From contig NZ_MUKP01000021.1 of assembly GCF_002081715.1 (NCBI RefSeq), positions 34,757 through 98,756 on the forward strand: a DNA stretch of 64,000 nt. Reading direction: 5' to 3'. Origin of the DNA: Nocardia donostiensis. GTDB taxonomy: Bacteria > Actinomycetota > Actinomycetes > Mycobacteriales > Mycobacteriaceae. This document shows, piece by piece, positions 9,559-17,854 of this stretch; the first letter of the stretch is position 1, and each line of letters starts with the position of its first letter. Made by a program: the position numbers and the translations under genes. Under the pieces are notes generated by a model, which saw only the letters and a list, made by a program, of their open reading frames with translations, did no database searches and was not told the origin of the DNA.

Positions 9559-9899
9559 GACCGCCGCCGGTTATCGATTTCGATCACGGGCCACCGATAG
9601 CCGCGCGGATAGATCCGTACCGGTGTGATCAGGGCGGCGCGTTCGGTGATGGGGATCTGCACTGCCTCCGCGTGTTCATAGCAGGGCACCACTACGGCTG
9701 TGGCTGCGTGTTCGGCCAGGTGCTGTGTTACCGCTAGTGCGGTGATGAAGGGGCGCACGTCCACCGCGAGGGTGAACACCAGCCGGTAGCCGTGCCGTTC
9801 TGCCAGGGCGTGCAGGTCGGTATGCTCGCCGCCGCGGATATCTCGTCTTATCAGGCCGATTGCGTTCGGCCGCCGATATCCCGTTGTCCCCGTGCTCAT
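9555..9899 (-). CDS. Small protein resembling a serine-recombinase catalytic domain without the serine
   Basis: 114 residues from ATG 9899 (an ATG at 9941 would add 14). The order AIGLIRRDIRGG, LHALAERHGYRLV, VDVRPFITAL and ATAVVVPCYEHAE follows the beta/alpha pattern of resolvase N-terminal domains. The active-site strand that normally reads YxRxS is LIRRD here, so the catalytic Ser is absent and recombinase activity is unlikely. No DNA-binding domain follows. It is coupled by ATGA to the 42-aa membrane peptide. The similarity is by eye; it could be an unrelated fold. Confidence 0.6.
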   Translation of the reverse strand: MSTGTTGYRRPNAIGLIRRDIRGGEHTDLHALAERHGYRLVFTLAVDVRPFITALAVTQHLAEHAATAVVVPCYEHAEAVQIPITERAALITPVRIYPRGYRWPVIEIDNRRRS

Positions 9900-10028
9900 G
9901 GATGATCCACTGCCACTGTTGTTTCGGTTCGTGGTGAGCATCCGCCGCCGGGGACGTTATCGGCGTCGGTCGTCCACCCGGCGGCGGGGCTGGCACTGAG
10001 CCTCACAGCGGGCAAGGGTCACCGACAA

Positions 10029-10062
10029 TGGCACTTCATAGCGCACAGGCATTGAAGTGCCA
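10029..10062. repeat. Perfect 10-bp inverted repeat, 14-base loop
   Basis: TGGCACTTCA at 10029-10038 pairs with TGAAGTGCCA at 10053-10062. It lies between the end of the XRE gene and the next gene on the same strand. There is no strong T tract, so it may be a weak terminator, an mRNA-processing hairpin, or an operator for the neighbouring XRE protein. Confidence 0.55.
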
Positions 10063-10083
10063 CAGCGATAAACGTGGTGCGCC

Positions 10084-11241
10084 TTAGTATTCGAGCCGAA
10101 TCACGTCGGCCAGCTCCCGCATTTCAACGGTGAGCGTCCGCCGCTTCGCAATGATGCGGCCGAGCAGATCGCGCGCCAACCGTTGTTCGACCAACCACGG
10201 CAGCGCCTCACGCGACAACTTCGACAATATGTCGAAAGCGGCGTCGTACCGGCGTAGTTCCAGATGCGCGGCGACGACGTCGAGCAAATGGCGGTTCCGG
10301 TTGTCCGATGTCGGTCGAAGGTCTGGCGGGATATCGCGGGCGAGGCGCAACGCGAGGTCGGGCCGGTCATCGATCACGGCGTTTTCGACGCGCTTCATGG
10401 CGACGGTCGCGGGGTCGAATGTCGTCCAATACTGGTGGTAGGGGCCGGGCTGCTGCCGAACTGCGACCGCGCCGGCGGCGGCGAGCCGCATCATGTTGTC
10501 GGCCTCATCCGGCCGGTTGTCGCGCACGGCCGCCGCCGAGCCGCGCAGCAGCAACCACCCCCAGGCGGATATCTCGCGGGTGGTCGCGACAGACAGGCGT
10601 GGCTCGACACGGTCGGCCCACTCGGTAGCGAGGTGGCGCACCGTTTCGAACTGCCGCTCGACGATCAGCAGCCAGCACAGCGTGACTACCGCCGAGGCCG
10701 CATCGAGGATGTTCCCGTTCGTCTCCGCATCGGCGAGGGACTGATTCAGCGCAGCACGCGCGGGCTCGAGCTGGCGGGTCTGCACCATCACCGAACCCGC
10801 GAGTTGCAGGACACGCGAACGTAGCAGCGGTGGGGCCGAGTTTCCGTCCTCGATCAGGCGGGGTAGCAGTCGGGCGAGGCGTTCGTACTCGTTGTCGTGA
10901 TAGAGCCGCGTTGCGTGGGCCAGGGCAGCCTCGAGGCTGCGCGCGGGAACCGGCTCGGATGTTTCCGCGTCCTGCAGCGACGCGAGCGCTTCCCGGGTCG
11001 GTAGCCACAGCTCGCCGTTTCCGTCATCGTCCGGCGGGCTCGGGTTGGGGCCGAGGAGCGCGGTCAAGGGGCACCTGAGCGCGACAGCGAATCGGCGAAG
11101 GGTGTCCATGCGGGTGTCGTCGCGCTCGCCCTGCTCGATCTTGCGCATCAGGGACAGCGAGACGCCGGACAACTCCGCTAGCTCTCGCTGAGTGAGCCCG
11201 CGCCGCTTCCGAACTGCTTGGAGCCGCTCCCCGAGGTCCAT
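10084..11241 (-). CDS. XRE-family helix-turn-helix regulator with TPR-like C-terminus
   Basis: 385 residues. An N-terminal HTH (about 7-60: LQAVRKRRGLTQRELAELSG, then SLSLMRKIEQGE) is followed by a long helical, Leu/Ala/Arg-rich region resembling tetratricopeptide repeats. This architecture is common among actinobacterial regulators that respond to peptides or developmental signals. The ATG start is unambiguous. The gene lies upstream of, and on the same strand as, the resolvase-like and 42-aa genes, so it may control them. Target and ligand cannot be read from sequence. Confidence 0.85.
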   Translation of the reverse strand: MDLGERLQAVRKRRGLTQRELAELSGVSLSLMRKIEQGERDDTRMDTLRRFAVALRCPLTALLGPNPSPPDDDGNGELWLPTREALASLQDAETSEPVPARSLEAALAHATRLYHDNEYERLARLLPRLIEDGNSAPPLLRSRVLQLAGSVMVQTRQLEPARAALNQSLADAETNGNILDAASAVVTLCWLLIVERQFETVRHLATEWADRVEPRLSVATTREISAWGWLLLRGSAAAVRDNRPDEADNMMRLAAAGAVAVRQQPGPYHQYWTTFDPATVAMKRVENAVIDDRPDLALRLARDIPPDLRPTSDNRNRHLLDVVAAHLELRRYDAAFDILSKLSREALPWLVEQRLARDLLGRIIAKRRTLTVEMRELADVIRLEY

Positions 11242-11330
11242 ACCCCAAGGCTAGGGGTCACCTCAGCCCGCCGCACACTGGTTGGCTGGGTGACTGGTGT
11301 CGATACCAGGAAGCGTCACGACAACCTCGG

Positions 11331-12050
11331 TCAGGTGTTCGGTGGTTCGTAGGGGAGGTCGAGCGTGGTCCAGATATCGCGTAGGCAGTCTTCGAAAACC
11401 GGGGTGAGGTCGGTGTAGGCGAAGTCGAGTTGGTGTAGTGCTTCCAGGCACAACAGGCCGTGCAGTCTGATCCAGCAGGTCAGGAAGACGTGTGCGACTT
11501 CTGGGGGTAGCGAGGGTTGGGTCGTGGCGGCGTAGTTGCGGAGCTGTTGCTGGTGGTTCGGGGACAGCTCGTTCAGGTCTGGGGTCGGGAATTGGTGCGT
11601 CTCCCACAGGGCTGCGAATTCTTCAAGGAAGATCTGTTCGAAGCGGCGGCCTGCCTGATGGCGGGGGGATTCGGGGTCGCGGTTCGGTAGGGCGATGGGG
11701 CTCGCGAATATCCAGCGGCATTCGACGGGATGCGCGGTCGCCCAGTTGTGCATGGCGCGGCAGATGGCCAGGAGGCGCTGGCTGGGGGTGTCGGCGGCGG
11801 TCTGCCGTGCGCGTTCTATTTCGGCGGCGAGTTCCTCGAAGAAATCCGCGGTCATCGCGCCGACCAGGGCGTCGTGACCGGCGAAGTAGTGGTACACAGC
11901 GGGGCCGCTCATGCCCATCTGGGCGGCGATGGCGTTGATCGTCACCGCGGCGGGGCCTTTGTCGACCAGCAGCCTGCGTGCGGTTGCCCGGATTTCGGCA
12001 ATCGTGGCCTGACGCAGCATGGCTCGTCGATCACCGGTGCGTGCCGCCAT
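11331..12050 (-). CDS. TetR-family regulator, divergent from an FAD monooxygenase
   Basis: 239 residues from the ATG at 12050, which has AAAGGAG just upstream; the frame is open for 87 codons further but that would cross the intergenic promoter region. The N-terminal TetR HTH covers about residues 12-60 (ATIAEIRATARRLLV, MSGPAVYHYFAGHDALVGA). The C-terminal ligand domain resembles the TetR_C group seen in many actinobacterial repressors (CRAMHNWATAHP, VFLTCWIRLHGLLCLE). It most likely represses the divergent monooxygenase operon and itself. Confidence 0.9.
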   Translation of the reverse strand: MAARTGDRRAMLRQATIAEIRATARRLLVDKGPAAVTINAIAAQMGMSGPAVYHYFAGHDALVGAMTADFFEELAAEIERARQTAADTPSQRLLAICRAMHNWATAHPVECRWIFASPIALPNRDPESPRHQAGRRFEQIFLEEFAALWETHQFPTPDLNELSPNHQQQLRNYAATTQPSLPPEVAHVFLTCWIRLHGLLCLEALHQLDFAYTDLTPVFEDCLRDIWTTLDLPYEPPNT

Positions 12051-12143
12051 CACTCTCCTTTGTTCTCTGACCCGATTGACAGTATAGGCATCGTAGGGAT
12101 ACTTATAGGGTATAAATAAACCTACAGCCTCTAGGGGGCCAAG
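12051..12143. promoter_or_regulatory. Divergent promoter region with candidate TetR operator
   Basis: This AT-rich 93-base gap separates the TetR and monooxygenase starts. A forward promoter is visible: TTGACA at 12076-12081 and GATACT at 12098-12103, spacer 16. ATAC at 12099-12102 and GTAT at 12110-12113 form a small palindrome overlapping the -10. TATAGG occurs twice (12084-12089 and 12104-12109). A repressor bound here would block the forward promoter. The operator assignment is inference. Confidence 0.5.
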
Positions 12144-13286
12144 ATGGGACGTCAAGCAGTTGTCATCGGCGGGGGAATCGGCGGCCTCGCCGCGGCGCTG
12201 GCGTTGTACCGGCGTGGTTGGGGAGTCGAAGTACTGGAACGAGCTCCCGAGTTCGCCGAGGTCGGCGCCGGGTTGGCGCTCCAACCCAACGCTTTGAGCG
12301 CACTGGAGCACCTGGGTCTCGGAGACGCTGTCCGGGATCGTGGGCTGACCGACCCGCCCGTCGGCATCCGCACTGCGAGCGGCCGGTGGCTCATTCGCAA
12401 CGATCTACCGGAGCTGCGTCGCCGCTACGGCCAATGGATCATGTTGCCGCGCACGGAACTGCTGGATCTGCTACGGGCGGCATTACCGTCCGAGGTCCTG
12501 CGGCCGAGTATCGAAGTGACCGAAGTGTCCGCCGACGGCACCGTCGTCCATTCGGGCGGAATATCGCAGGCGGATCTCGTGGTCGGTGCGGACGGGTTGC
12601 GCAGCGTCACCCGCCGGTCCCTGTGGCCGGACGAGCCGGGACCGCGCTACGCCGGTTTCGGCACCTGGCGCCTGATCGTCGCACCGCGGGCAGTGGACGG
12701 AAGTGTCGAAACCTGGGGCCGCCGTGCCCGATTCGGGTACGCGCCACTTCCAGACGGCCGGGTGTACTGCTACATCATGGTGGACGCGGCACAAGGCGAC
12801 CGCGGCAGCCTCGCCGAATTACGCCGCAGCCTGACGGATTGGCACGCACCGATTCCTGCCCTGCTCGCCGATGCCGACGAAACAACGGCTCTCTACCACG
12901 ACACCTTCGAACTGCCGGAGCTGCGCACGTATGTATCCGGCCGGGTAGCGCTGCTCGGTGACGCCGCCCATGCGATGACGCCCAACCTCGGGCAGGGCGC
13001 GGGCCAGGCACTGGAGGACGCGGTGGTGCTGGCTGGGGCGGTGGAAGACGCCACCGTTCCCGCCGGGCTCGAAGTCTACGACCGGGTCCGCAGGCCGCGG
13101 ACACAAATGGTCGTTCGCCGATCACGACGCATCGGGGCCATGGCGCGGGGCTTCACCCCACTGTTCGCACCGGTTCGCGATGCGGCCATGAACTTGGCGC
13201 CGCGATCGGTCATGGCCAGATCCCTCGCCCCGATCGTCGGCTGGACAGCGGATTCGATCGCCGGACCTCGAAAGGAAGCATCGTGA
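12144..13286 (+). CDS. FAD-dependent monooxygenase (aromatic hydroxylase type)
   Basis: 380 residues with the class A flavoprotein monooxygenase motifs. These are GGGIGG for the Rossmann FAD site near residue 9, GADGLRS (the DG motif) near 150, and GDAAHAMTPNLGQGAGQALED near 270. Such enzymes hydroxylate aromatic or related substrates using NAD(P)H and oxygen; the substrate here is unknown. It is the first gene of an operon with a membrane protein (GTGA overlap) and is divergent from a TetR regulator. A role in detoxification or catabolism is plausible. Confidence 0.9.
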   Translation: MGRQAVVIGGGIGGLAAALALYRRGWGVEVLERAPEFAEVGAGLALQPNALSALEHLGLGDAVRDRGLTDPPVGIRTASGRWLIRNDLPELRRRYGQWIMLPRTELLDLLRAALPSEVLRPSIEVTEVSADGTVVHSGGISQADLVVGADGLRSVTRRSLWPDEPGPRYAGFGTWRLIVAPRAVDGSVETWGRRARFGYAPLPDGRVYCYIMVDAAQGDRGSLAELRRSLTDWHAPIPALLADADETTALYHDTFELPELRTYVSGRVALLGDAAHAMTPNLGQGAGQALEDAVVLAGAVEDATVPAGLEVYDRVRRPRTQMVVRRSRRIGAMARGFTPLFAPVRDAAMNLAPRSVMARSLAPIVGWTADSIAGPRKEAS

Positions 13287-13774
13287 CAACCTCGGCCCGG
13301 CACTGGACGATTCCGCGGATCCTGGTGCAGCTCGTCCTGCTCGTCACGATGTTCGTACCGCTGCTGGCCGATCTCGTGATCCCGGATATCGCCGCAATGC
13401 ACCTGCACAATCCGGCCTGGCCGCCGCACGCCAAATTCCACGACGCCCAATACCTCGTGATGTCGGCGCTGCTCGGCCTCACCGGTTCCGTCATACTCCG
13501 CCGCCGGGCCGGTGACCTGCGCGCCCAGTTCCGCTGGGCGGCAGCGCTGGCCGCGATCACCTGGGTGGGTATGTTCGGCGCCCTGCTGTTCCCCGGCACC
13601 GCCGCCCAGGACCCCGAGCATCGGGCAGGCAACCCGCCGATCCTCGGCTTGGATCCGCAGCTGTTCGTCGCGTTGATCGTGCTCGTCACGGTCGCGATCG
13701 CCGTTGTGGTCGAACAGGTCGCCCAAGTCTGTTCCGGCGATCAATGGACCACTAAGTCCTCGCGCGCCATGTAA
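13283..13774 (+). CDS. Four-helix membrane protein of unknown function
   Basis: 163 residues, GTG start overlapping the monooxygenase stop. Four hydrophobic segments are visible (about 12-34, 53-70, 82-103 and 127-150), with an extracytoplasmic loop containing HNPAWPPHAKFHDAQ. It may be a partner of the monooxygenase or a small transporter-like protein; no family is recognised with confidence. The last about 11 codons run antisense to a minus-strand gene remnant, so the C-terminus may have been created by a deletion junction. Confidence 0.78.
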   Translation: MTTSARHWTIPRILVQLVLLVTMFVPLLADLVIPDIAAMHLHNPAWPPHAKFHDAQYLVMSALLGLTGSVILRRRAGDLRAQFRWAAALAAITWVGMFGALLFPGTAAQDPEHRAGNPPILGLDPQLFVALIVLVTVAIAVVVEQVAQVCSGDQWTTKSSRAM

Positions 13775-13917
13775 TAGCTGTTGAACGAGTCGGCGTGGTG
13801 GATGTCGATATCGGTGAACCTGGCGTCGTTCAGTATCAGCGCGTTGAACGCTTCGTTGTCGTAGAGAACGGCGGCGTGTAATCCGGGCAGCGGGCCTGGC
13901 TCCGGGGCCCAGAGGTG
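13741..13917 (-). pseudogene. 3' remnant of a gene (58 codons and stop, no start)
   Basis: Read on the minus strand, a frame with normal high-GC codon use gives HLWAPEPGPLPGLHAAVLYD, then NEAFNALILNDARF and DSFNSYYMARED, ending at TGA. No start codon or ribosome site precedes it; it begins just after the HIT gene stop. The tail overlaps the last codons of the convergent membrane protein. It looks like the surviving C-terminus of a deleted gene, identity unknown. Confidence 0.5.
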
Positions 13918-13936
13918 GCGCGGCCCGGAACGGGGA

Positions 13937-14362
13937 CTATTCGGGCACGTTCGCGCCGTAACCCAGCTCGCGTAGCGCCTGCTTGATCTTGGCTTGCGCT
14001 TCGTCGAGGGACTCGGGGGAGGGGTTGGGGTCGGCGCCGGAGATATCGAAATTGCCCATGGTGAAGGCGGGGAATACGTGGACGTGCAGGTGGGGGACTT
14101 CCAGGCCGGCGATGAGCAGACCGGCGCGGGGGGCGTCCCAGGCGGCGCGGACGGCGCGGCCGATCTTCTGGGCGACGCCGGTGATGCGGGCGAAGGTGTC
14201 GGGATCGATGTCTTGCCACTGGTCGATTTCCTTGCGCGGCACCACCAGGGTGTGGCCGGGGGTCACCGGGGCGATGGTGAGGAAACCGACGAATTCGTCG
14301 TCTTCCCAGACGAACCGACCCGGGAGCTCACCGGCGATGATCGCACTGAAAACAGAAGCCAT
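13937..14362 (-). CDS. HIT-family nucleotide-binding protein
   Basis: 141 residues. The histidine triad HLHVHVF is clear, with upstream [20 protein letters not shown] and [14 protein letters not shown] typical of the HINT/Fhit-like branch. HIT proteins hydrolyse nucleotidyl phosphoramidates or dinucleotides; the natural substrate is not known. ATG start at 14362. It lies downstream of the PH-domain gene on the same strand. A second, different HIT protein is encoded at 21475. Confidence 0.93.
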   Translation of the reverse strand: MASVFSAIIAGELPGRFVWEDDEFVGFLTIAPVTPGHTLVVPRKEIDQWQDIDPDTFARITGVAQKIGRAVRAAWDAPRAGLLIAGLEVPHLHVHVFPAFTMGNFDISGADPNPSPESLDEAQAKIKQALRELGYGANVPE

Positions 14363-14401
14363 GCTGGGCAGGTTACGCGCCCGGTGCAGCAGCGCACGCC
14401 A

Positions 14402-14477
14402 CCTACACGGTTGTGTTTTGTCGCCTACACGGCTGTGATTTGTCGCCTACACGGCTGTGATTTGTCGCCTACACGGC
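14402..14477. repeat. 22-bp tandem repeat, about 3.5 copies
   Basis: CCTACACGGCTGTGATTTGT plus CG repeats at 14424-14445 and 14446-14467 (identical). There is a diverged copy at 14402-14423 and a partial copy at 14468-14477. The partial copy contains the last codons and TAG stop of the minus-strand PH-domain gene, so each copy also carries an in-phase TAG on that strand. It looks like local slippage duplication of the gene's 3' end. Confidence 0.85.
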
Positions 14478-14846
14478 GACGAAGTGGGAAAGAATGCCCT
14501 GCACCTCGTAGATATCGACCTGCCGGTTGAACTTCTGCCGCACCGGCTCGTCGTTGCCGGAGATCCAGATGTCGAGCTCGGCGTCCAGGTCGAAAGTGCC
14601 CGCGGTCTCCACCGAGAAATGTGTGATGGAACGGTACGGGATGCTGTGGTAGCTCACCTTGCGTCCGGACAGGCCCTGTTTGTCGACCAGTATCAGGCGT
14701 CGGTTGGTGAACAGCATCGCGTCGCGGACCAGGATATAGGCGGCATAGATTTGTTCGCCGTTGCCGAGGAGCCGTCCGTACTCCTGTTGCGCCTGGGCCG
14801 GATCGAGGCGTCCGGCGTTGCCCATGATTCCGTCCATCAGACCCAT
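14469..14846 (-). CDS. Bacterial PH-domain protein
   Basis: 125 residues from the ATG at 14846 (MGLMDGIMGNAG). The fold is the bacterial pleckstrin-homology type: RDAMLFTNRRLILVDKQG, then SYHSIPYRSITHFSVETAG and DLDAELDIWISG. Such small proteins are widespread and have no assigned function. An open frame 55 codons longer exists but lacks a start with supporting context. The stop sits inside the 22-bp tandem repeat. The gene is divergent from purD. Confidence 0.85.
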   Translation of the reverse strand: MGLMDGIMGNAGRLDPAQAQQEYGRLLGNGEQIYAAYILVRDAMLFTNRRLILVDKQGLSGRKVSYHSIPYRSITHFSVETAGTFDLDAELDIWISGNDEPVRQKFNRQVDIYEVQGILSHFVAV

Positions 14847-15020
14847 TGCCGCACATCCTCCGGGTAGTTCACGCAGGGCCGGTTGCCCCGTTCGGTTGTC
14901 CCATCCATCATCCACAACGCGCGCAGACCGGACCGTCTGTTGTGGCCGGACACGCTGGTCCACAGGTTCCATGCGGGGCCCAACCTGGCCCGCCGGAGAG
15001 GGGAACAGCACCTATAAGCT

Positions 15021-16307
15021 GTGTCCGTGCGAGTACTCGTCATCGGTTCCGGAGCCCGTGAACACGCCCTCGTCCTTGCCCTGCGCCGCGATCCGGCGGT
15101 GAGCGCGATCGTCGCCGCACCGGGCAATGCGGGTATCGCACAGCATGCGCAGATCAGGCCGGTTGATCCGACCTCCGGCGAAGCGGTGGTCGCGCTGGCC
15201 GCGGACATGTCCGCCGACCTGGTGGTGATCGGTCCGGAAGTGCCGTTGGTGCTCGGCATCGCCGATGCGGTGCGGGCCGCCGGTATCGCCTGTTTCGGTC
15301 CCTCGGCCGCCGCAGCGCGGATCGAGGGTTCCAAGGCGTTCGCCAAAGATGTGATGGCCGCTGCCGGGGTGCGTACCGCGCACAGCGAGGTCGTCGACAA
15401 CCCGGCCGAGCTCGATGCTGCCCTGGGCCGGTTCGGACCTACCTGGGTGGTCAAGGACGACGGGCTCGCCGCGGGCAAGGGCGTTGTGGTGACCGCCGAC
15501 CGCGCCGCCGCTCGCACGCACGCCGCGGACCTGCTGGAACAGGGGCATCCGGTGCTGATGGAGTCGTTCCTGGATGGGCCGGAGGTTTCGCTGTTCTGCC
15601 TGGTGGACGGTGAGACCGTGGTGCCGCTGCTGCCCGCGCAGGACCATAAACGCGTCGGTGACGGCGACACCGGCCCCAACACCGGCGGTATGGGCGCCTA
15701 CACACCGCTGCCCTGGCTGCCGGAATCGACCGCGGACGCAATCGTCACCGATGTGGTGGAACCGGTCGCCGCCGAGCTGGTGCGCCGCGGCAGCGGGTTC
15801 ACCGGCCTGCTGTATGCGGGGCTCGCCATCGGCGCGGAAGGGCCCGCGGTGGTCGAGTTCAACTGCCGGTTCGGTGACCCGGAGACGCAGGCGGTGCTCG
15901 CGCTGCTGGACAGCCCGCTGTCGGAACTGCTGTACGCCACCGCCACCGGGACCCTCGCCGAGGTGGCGAAACCGCGCTGGCGCGATGGGTCCGCTGTCAC
16001 TGTGGTGGTTGCCGCCGAGAACTATCCGGGCAGGCCGCGGGTCGGCGATGTCATCACCGGTGCGGGCGAGGGCGCGACCGACAAGACCGAAACAGCCGCG
16101 ACGGTGCTGCACGCCGGAACCTCGACCCGCGCCGACGGCGCCCTGGTGTCGGCGGGTGGACGGGTGCTGAATGTCGTCGGCGTCGGCCCTGATCTGGCCG
16201 CAGCCCGAGCCGCCGCCTACGAACGCATCGGGGGCATCAAACTCCCCGGCAGCCATTACCGCACCGATATCGGCCTGGCTGCCGTCGAAAGCCGGATCAG
16301 CGTCTGA
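15021..16307 (+). CDS. purD: Phosphoribosylamine-glycine ligase
   Basis: 428 residues (426 if the second GTG at 15027 is used). Catalyses step 2 of purine synthesis, joining glycine to phosphoribosylamine with ATP. Family motifs are [14 protein letters not shown] at the start, [12 protein letters not shown], the ATP-grasp core ([16 protein letters not shown]), [12 protein letters not shown] and the metal-binding [13 protein letters not shown]. It is monocistronic here. It starts the run of purine genes that continues to purF, in an order like that of mycobacteria. Confidence 0.97.
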   Translation: MSVRVLVIGSGAREHALVLALRRDPAVSAIVAAPGNAGIAQHAQIRPVDPTSGEAVVALAADMSADLVVIGPEVPLVLGIADAVRAAGIACFGPSAAAARIEGSKAFAKDVMAAAGVRTAHSEVVDNPAELDAALGRFGPTWVVKDDGLAAGKGVVVTADRAAARTHAADLLEQGHPVLMESFLDGPEVSLFCLVDGETVVPLLPAQDHKRVGDGDTGPNTGGMGAYTPLPWLPESTADAIVTDVVEPVAAELVRRGSGFTGLLYAGLAIGAEGPAVVEFNCRFGDPETQAVLALLDSPLSELLYATATGTLAEVAKPRWRDGSAVTVVVAAENYPGRPRVGDVITGAGEGATDKTETAATVLHAGTSTRADGALVSAGGRVLNVVGVGPDLAAARAAAYERIGGIKLPGSHYRTDIGLAAVESRISV

Positions 16308-16363
16308 GGTAACGGTTTTCGTTGTGTACCGGCAATGCGGTTTCGGCCGGTGCGATGTGAGAG

Positions 16364-17800
16364 CTAATTCTCGAAGGTCAATCCGCGCAGAGCGAGCCAG
16401 CGTTGCGGGTCGATATGCCTGCCGCCGACGATGATTTCGAAATGCAGGTGCGGGCCGGTGGAATCGCCGCGGTTGCCCATGCGGGCGATCTGCATACCCG
16501 CGCGGATACGTTCGCCGCGGGAGACGACGAAGTCGTACATATGGCCGTACACCGAGACGGTGCCGTCGTCGTGCCTGATACGAACCCACAGGCCGAAACC
16601 GGAGGCCGGGCCCGCGTCGATAACGGTTCCGTCGGCGACCGCGTAGATCGGGCTGCCGATCGGTCCCGCGATATCGATACCGTTGTGGAAGGTGCCCCAG
16701 CGCTGGCCGAAACCGGAGGTGAAGACGCCGAGCGCGGGCAGTACATAGCCGCTGATATGCGGGGTGATCGAACCCGGCGGCACCGGCACCGGCGCGGGCA
16801 TGCTCCCGATCCACGGCAGCCGTTCCCCGGCGACCACGGCCGCGGCCTCGGCCTTCGCGCGTTGCAGGGTGGCACGGGCCGCGGCGGCGACCACCGCCTG
16901 CTCGCGGAGCCGCTCACCGTTTTCCACGGCGTCGAGGTAGCGGCGCACCGACGGTGTCGGTGTCTGCAACTGCAGCGGATACGCGGCCGCCACCCGCTGC
17001 TGCTCTCCTGGCCACGGCGGTCGCTCGGTGATCAGCGAACCGAACTGGGTGTCGGCCGCCGACAACAGCAGCGTCACCGCCAGCCCGCCGATCAGCAGCC
17101 GGTGCCTGCGCAGTAGCGCGCCCAGTTCTTCGGCGCTCGGCCGCCGGTGGAGTACGGCACGCAGATCGTGGACTGTCGGCCGGTTGCGCACGACCGTACG
17201 CAGGGCCGCCGCGCCGGTGAGCAGTGCGACTCGCGCATCCGCTGCGGTATTTCGCTGCGCTTCTCGCTCACGCCAACCCGGTGCAATGATCAGCCCGCCT
17301 GCTCGTCCCGCCCTGGCCAGGGCGCTGGTCGGCGTTCCAGCATCAAGTCTGGGTGACTCGCCGATACTCGCGTCGGCAACGCCGTCCGTTCCGGGCCTGT
17401 CAGCAGGGGTGGCCGCGTCCCGCTCGTCTGCCGCGTCGTCCGCGATGGTGGTTGGCGCCGAAGTCGTGGCGTCGAGATGCAGGGCGTCGTCGGTGCCCGC
17501 AGCGGTTCCGGTCGCCTGCCCGTTGGCGCTGGATTCGGCGCGCGAGCCAGCGACGAGATGGGGTGTCGAGTGCTCGGTCGTCGGCGTCGATGCCCGGTCG
17601 ATTGCGCGGTCCCCGGGGTCGGTGTGTCCGGATTCGGGTTGTTCGTGTTTCGGCTGGTCTGCGGGGAGATGGTCGGCTCGCGGGCAATTGGTGTCTGTGC
17701 GCTGGTCGAGCCCGGCTCCGTGGCGGTGAACGCTTTCGGTGAGGGGCTCTGCTGCGGTGTGCTGCGGGTCGGCGGCCGACCGGCTGGCCTTCTCGAGCAT
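16364..17800 (-). CDS. M23-family peptidase (LytM domain), membrane-anchored
   Basis: About 478 residues from ATG 17800; the true start is uncertain because no ribosome site is obvious. The N-terminal half is a disordered Thr/Ala/Asp-rich cytoplasmic region. A membrane helix (LLIGGLAVTLLLSA) follows, then a short helical segment and a C-terminal LytM domain. The zinc ligands are present: HNGIDIAG and HLHFE, with GHM also conserved. Such enzymes cut peptidoglycan cross-bridges or act as activators of other hydrolases. Convergent with purD, divergent from an aminotransferase. Confidence 0.85.
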   Translation of the reverse strand: MLEKASRSAADPQHTAAEPLTESVHRHGAGLDQRTDTNCPRADHLPADQPKHEQPESGHTDPGDRAIDRASTPTTEHSTPHLVAGSRAESSANGQATGTAAGTDDALHLDATTSAPTTIADDAADERDAATPADRPGTDGVADASIGESPRLDAGTPTSALARAGRAGGLIIAPGWREREAQRNTAADARVALLTGAAALRTVVRNRPTVHDLRAVLHRRPSAEELGALLRRHRLLIGGLAVTLLLSAADTQFGSLITERPPWPGEQQRVAAAYPLQLQTPTPSVRRYLDAVENGERLREQAVVAAAARATLQRAKAEAAAVVAGERLPWIGSMPAPVPVPPGSITPHISGYVLPALGVFTSGFGQRWGTFHNGIDIAGPIGSPIYAVADGTVIDAGPASGFGLWVRIRHDDGTVSVYGHMYDFVVSRGERIRAGMQIARMGNRGDSTGPHLHFEIIVGGRHIDPQRWLALRGLTFEN

Positions 17801-17854
17801 CAGCGCCGACCATATCGCCCGGCCGGCGGCAGTGGGTGCTCTACCGTCGGACGG

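Noticed and set aside
9377..9628. 83-codon plus-strand frame downstream of tRNA-Thr
   Set aside because: It is opposite the 42-aa membrane peptide, whose start is fixed by an ATGA overlap; no ribosome site or domain supports the plus-strand frame.
9068..12050. tRNA-Thr as the attachment site of an integrated island
   Set aside because: No integrase is present, and I found no second copy of the tRNA 3' end downstream.
14402..14477. CRISPR-like array
   Set aside because: The 22-bp units are directly adjacent with no spacers, so this is a simple tandem repeat.
15012..16814. 600-codon minus-strand frame opposite purD
   Set aside because: It is antisense to purD and part of the M23 peptidase in another frame; low-complexity shadow protein.
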